From NCBI GenBank assembly GCA_017407375.1, contig JAFQWT010000038.1:1-6194 (forward strand): 6,194 nucleotides of DNA. The letters run 5' to 3'. Positions 5,173 through 6,194 of the stretch are shown here, in pieces. The position numbers were made by a program, and so were the translations under genes. This stretch comes from Clostridia bacterium (GTDB lineage: Bacteria > Bacillota > Clostridia > Oscillospirales > CAG-272). The notes under the pieces were generated by a model that did no database searches, was not told the DNA's origin, and saw nothing but the letters and a program-made list of their open reading frames with translations. Numbering within the stretch: the stretch's first letter is position 1; each line of letters starts with the position of its first letter.

Positions 5173-5862
5173 TTACGCCTTCTCCCAGCCCACGACGGTG
5201 AGAAGGTCGCCCTCCACGTGGAATTTCACGTCAAGCGAGCGGAAGCGCATGGAAAAGACACGCCCCGGCTCGTTGCGGTAGGCAGGGCGCGGGTCCTCCC
5301 CAAGGGCGGCGCACAGCACGTCAAGGCCTGCCTCGTCCAGGGGCGGCACCGCCCCCTCGGCAAAGGTGACCGTCAAGCGGTGGGAAAGCCCCGCCTCGGC
5401 AAAGCCCGTGGTCGCCTCGGGGTGCGCGTCCGAGAAGGGAAGATAGGGCTTGATGTCAAAGATCGGCGTTCCGTCCACAAGGTCGGCTCCCGCCACGTGC
5501 AGGACGGTCCCCTCCTCCGCGGTCCTCTCCACCGACAAAAGCCGCACCGAGGAAAGCCCCACGGGGTTCGGGCGGAAGGGGGAGCGGCTGGCAAACACCC
5601 CCACGCGGCGGTTGCCCCCAAGGCGCGGCGGGCGGACGGTCGGCGACCAGCCCTCGCGGTGCGCGAGCGAGAAATCAAAGAGCAGCCAAAGGTGGGAAAA
5701 GCCCTCGATACCGCGCAGGGCCTCGGGGCTGCGGTATTCGGGCAGGAAAACGATCACGCCGTGCGCCCCTTCCACGCGGCCGCTCTGGCGCGGCACGCCG
5801 AATTTATCGGGGAAATCGGTGCGGATCGTGGCAATGGGGCGGAAAAGCACTCCCTCGGACAT
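5173..5862 (-). CDS. trmO: tRNA (N6-threonylcarbamoyladenosine37-N6)-methyltransferase TrmO
   Basis: TrmO (TsaA/YaeB family) uses S-adenosylmethionine to methylate t6A at position 37 of certain tRNAs, making m6t6A next to the anticodon. The 229-residue protein matches family length. The TsaA beta-barrel domain spans about 7-150, with IATIRTDFPDKFGVPRQSG (10-28), HLWLLFDF (57-64), the signature SRSPFRPNPVGLSSV (92-106) and DGTPIFDIKPYLPFSD (130-145). The C-terminal TrmO domain (about 155-229) contains DPRPAYRNEPGRVFSM (190-205) and ends near VVGWEKA. The ATG at 5862 is chosen because AAAGGAG lies 8 nt upstream. An in-frame extension of 13 codons would start at the promoter -10 region and is rejected. 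It has its own promoter. No clear terminator follows its stop; the bulged hairpin near 4855-4895 is the nearest candidate. Confidence 0.94.
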   Translation of the reverse strand: MSEGVLFRPIATIRTDFPDKFGVPRQSGRVEGAHGVIVFLPEYRSPEALRGIEGFSHLWLLFDFSLAHREGWSPTVRPPRLGGNRRVGVFASRSPFRPNPVGLSSVRLLSVERTAEEGTVLHVAGADLVDGTPIFDIKPYLPFSDAHPEATTGFAEAGLSHRLTVTFAEGAVPPLDEAGLDVLCAALGEDPRPAYRNEPGRVFSMRFRSLDVKFHVEGDLLTVVGWEKA

Positions 5863-5889
5863 AAGACGGTCTCCTTTGGCGTTTTTTCC

Positions 5890-5898
5890 ATTATACCA
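5890..5898 (-). promoter_or_regulatory. Extended -10 promoter of trmO
   Basis: A perfect TATAAT (5895-5890) is preceded by TGG (5898-5896), giving an extended -10 element. No good -35 box is found 16-18 nt upstream (TCGCTT at best), which is common for extended -10 promoters. The start would be near 5883, giving a leader of about 20 nt that includes the AAAGGAG ribosome binding site. Confidence 0.7.
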
Positions 5899-5946
5899 CA
5901 ACCTCCGCGGAAAAGCGAGAGGATTTTAGCTAACAGCCCTCGCCCC

Positions 5947-6108
5947 CATCACCGCGCCCCGCCGCCCGCCCTCTCCGTCGGCTACGCCGCCACCTCTCCC
6001 CAAGGGCGAGGCCGATATTAACCGCAGCATCGGAAAAACAAGATGGCTCCCCCTCGGGGGGAGCTGGCGCGAAAAGCGACTGAGAGGGGTCTTTCATCAC
6101 CGCGCCCC
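5947..6108. repeat. 14-nt direct repeats flanking the inverted-repeat element
   Basis: CATCACCGCGCCCC occurs at 5947-5960 and again at 6095-6108, one copy on each side of the inverted-repeat element. The right copy forms the beginning of the first palindrome of the array. The pair could be a target-site duplication, or the element may have inserted into a pre-existing palindrome array. Since the copies are 6-8 nt away from the element ends, an ordinary target duplication is not proven. Confidence 0.5.
5969..6089. mobile_element. MITE-like imperfect inverted-repeat element, non-coding
   Basis: A left arm of about 45 nt (5969-6013, beginning CCCTCTCCGTCGG) matches the reverse complement of a right arm (6045-6089, ending GCGACTGAGAGGGG) with some mismatches and small gaps. 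The two arms enclose about 31 nt of unrelated sequence. The right arm itself holds a near-perfect sub-hairpin, GCTCCCCC/GGGGGAGC (6046-6053 and 6057-6064). No open reading frame of note is inside. I recall similar CCCTCTCAGTC...GGGGGAGCC repeats scattered in genomes of gut Clostridia, so a non-autonomous mobile or repeat element is likely, but this could not be checked here. Confidence 0.6.
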
Positions 6109-6194
6109 CCGCGCGGTGTATATCATCCGCCTCAGGCGGTATATCATCAAGGGCGCCCGGCCCTTGTATCTCATCACGCCTTGGCGTGCATCTC
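6095..6194. repeat. Array of short palindromes with a TATATCATC-type spacer
   Basis: Four different short hairpins follow one another. The first has arms CACCGCGC/GCGCGGTG (6098-6118), the second CCGCC/GGCGG (6127-6139), the third AAGGGC/GCCCTT (6149-6165) and the fourth CACGCC/GGCGTG (6175-6188). They are separated by TATATCATC (6119-6127 and 6140-6148), TATCTCATC (6167-6175) and a partial TGCATCTC at the window edge. The spacers are conserved while the stems differ in sequence, with starts 20-29 nt apart. The array probably continues past the window. It is not CRISPR: units are too short and the palindrome, not the spacer, varies. Function unknown. Confidence 0.7.

Noticed and set aside
5863..5901. 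N-terminal extension of TrmO
   Set aside because: It begins in the region of the TATAAT box and upstream of the AAAGGAG site that clearly serves the ATG at 5862.
5218..6021. 267-residue plus-strand frame over trmO and its upstream region
   Set aside because: It runs antisense through trmO, the trmO promoter and into the repeat element. Its composition (Lys/Arg/Gly/His) is that of a shadow frame.
6095..6194. CRISPR array
   Set aside because: Units are only 20-29 nt, the constant part is about 9 nt, and the variable parts are palindromes. No cas gene is nearby.

Overview
This looks like a chromosomal core-gene region of a fairly high-GC member of the Bacillota (class Clostridia). Support comes from the gene order rimP-nusA-rnpM-ylxQ-infB, the short NusA without C-terminal acidic repeats, a type II pantothenate kinase, GGAGG-type Shine-Dalgarno sites and sigma-A-like promoters. 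The terminal repeats resemble families I remember from gut Clostridia; I cannot name the genus.

Layout, read mainly on the minus strand from right to left. Positions about 5938-6194 hold no gene. They carry a roughly 120-bp imperfect inverted-repeat (MITE-like) element followed by an array of short palindromes separated by a TATATCATC-like spacer. Next is trmO (5862-5173), a tRNA t6A37 methyltransferase gene with an extended -10 promoter. Between trmO and the next minus-strand gene lies a lone plus-strand small ORF (4922-5059) encoding a 45-residue, almost purely Asn/Gln/Lys protein. It is followed by a very strong intrinsic terminator. Then comes coaW (4787-3957), with its own promoter.

The rest is the nusA-infB operon: rimP (3833-3381), nusA (3332-2286), rnpM (2258-1989), ylxQ (1996-1634) and infB (1631 to the window edge, C-terminus missing). 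A sigma-A promoter with extended -10 lies upstream of rimP. Between that promoter and rimP is a 12-bp hairpin followed by five U residues, which fits a leader attenuator. Between rimP and nusA a small perfect palindrome separates the only good Shine-Dalgarno sequence from the nusA start codon.

The operon products act on one theme. RimP matures the 30S subunit, NusA controls pausing, termination and antitermination, RnpM modulates RNase P, YlxQ is an L7Ae-type kink-turn RNA-binding protein, and IF2 starts translation. TrmO also serves decoding. No new defence or metabolic system is visible. The most notable signals are the two RNA-level regulatory candidates in the rimP-nusA leader and intercistron, the Asn/Gln-rich microprotein, and the compound repeat region at the right end.
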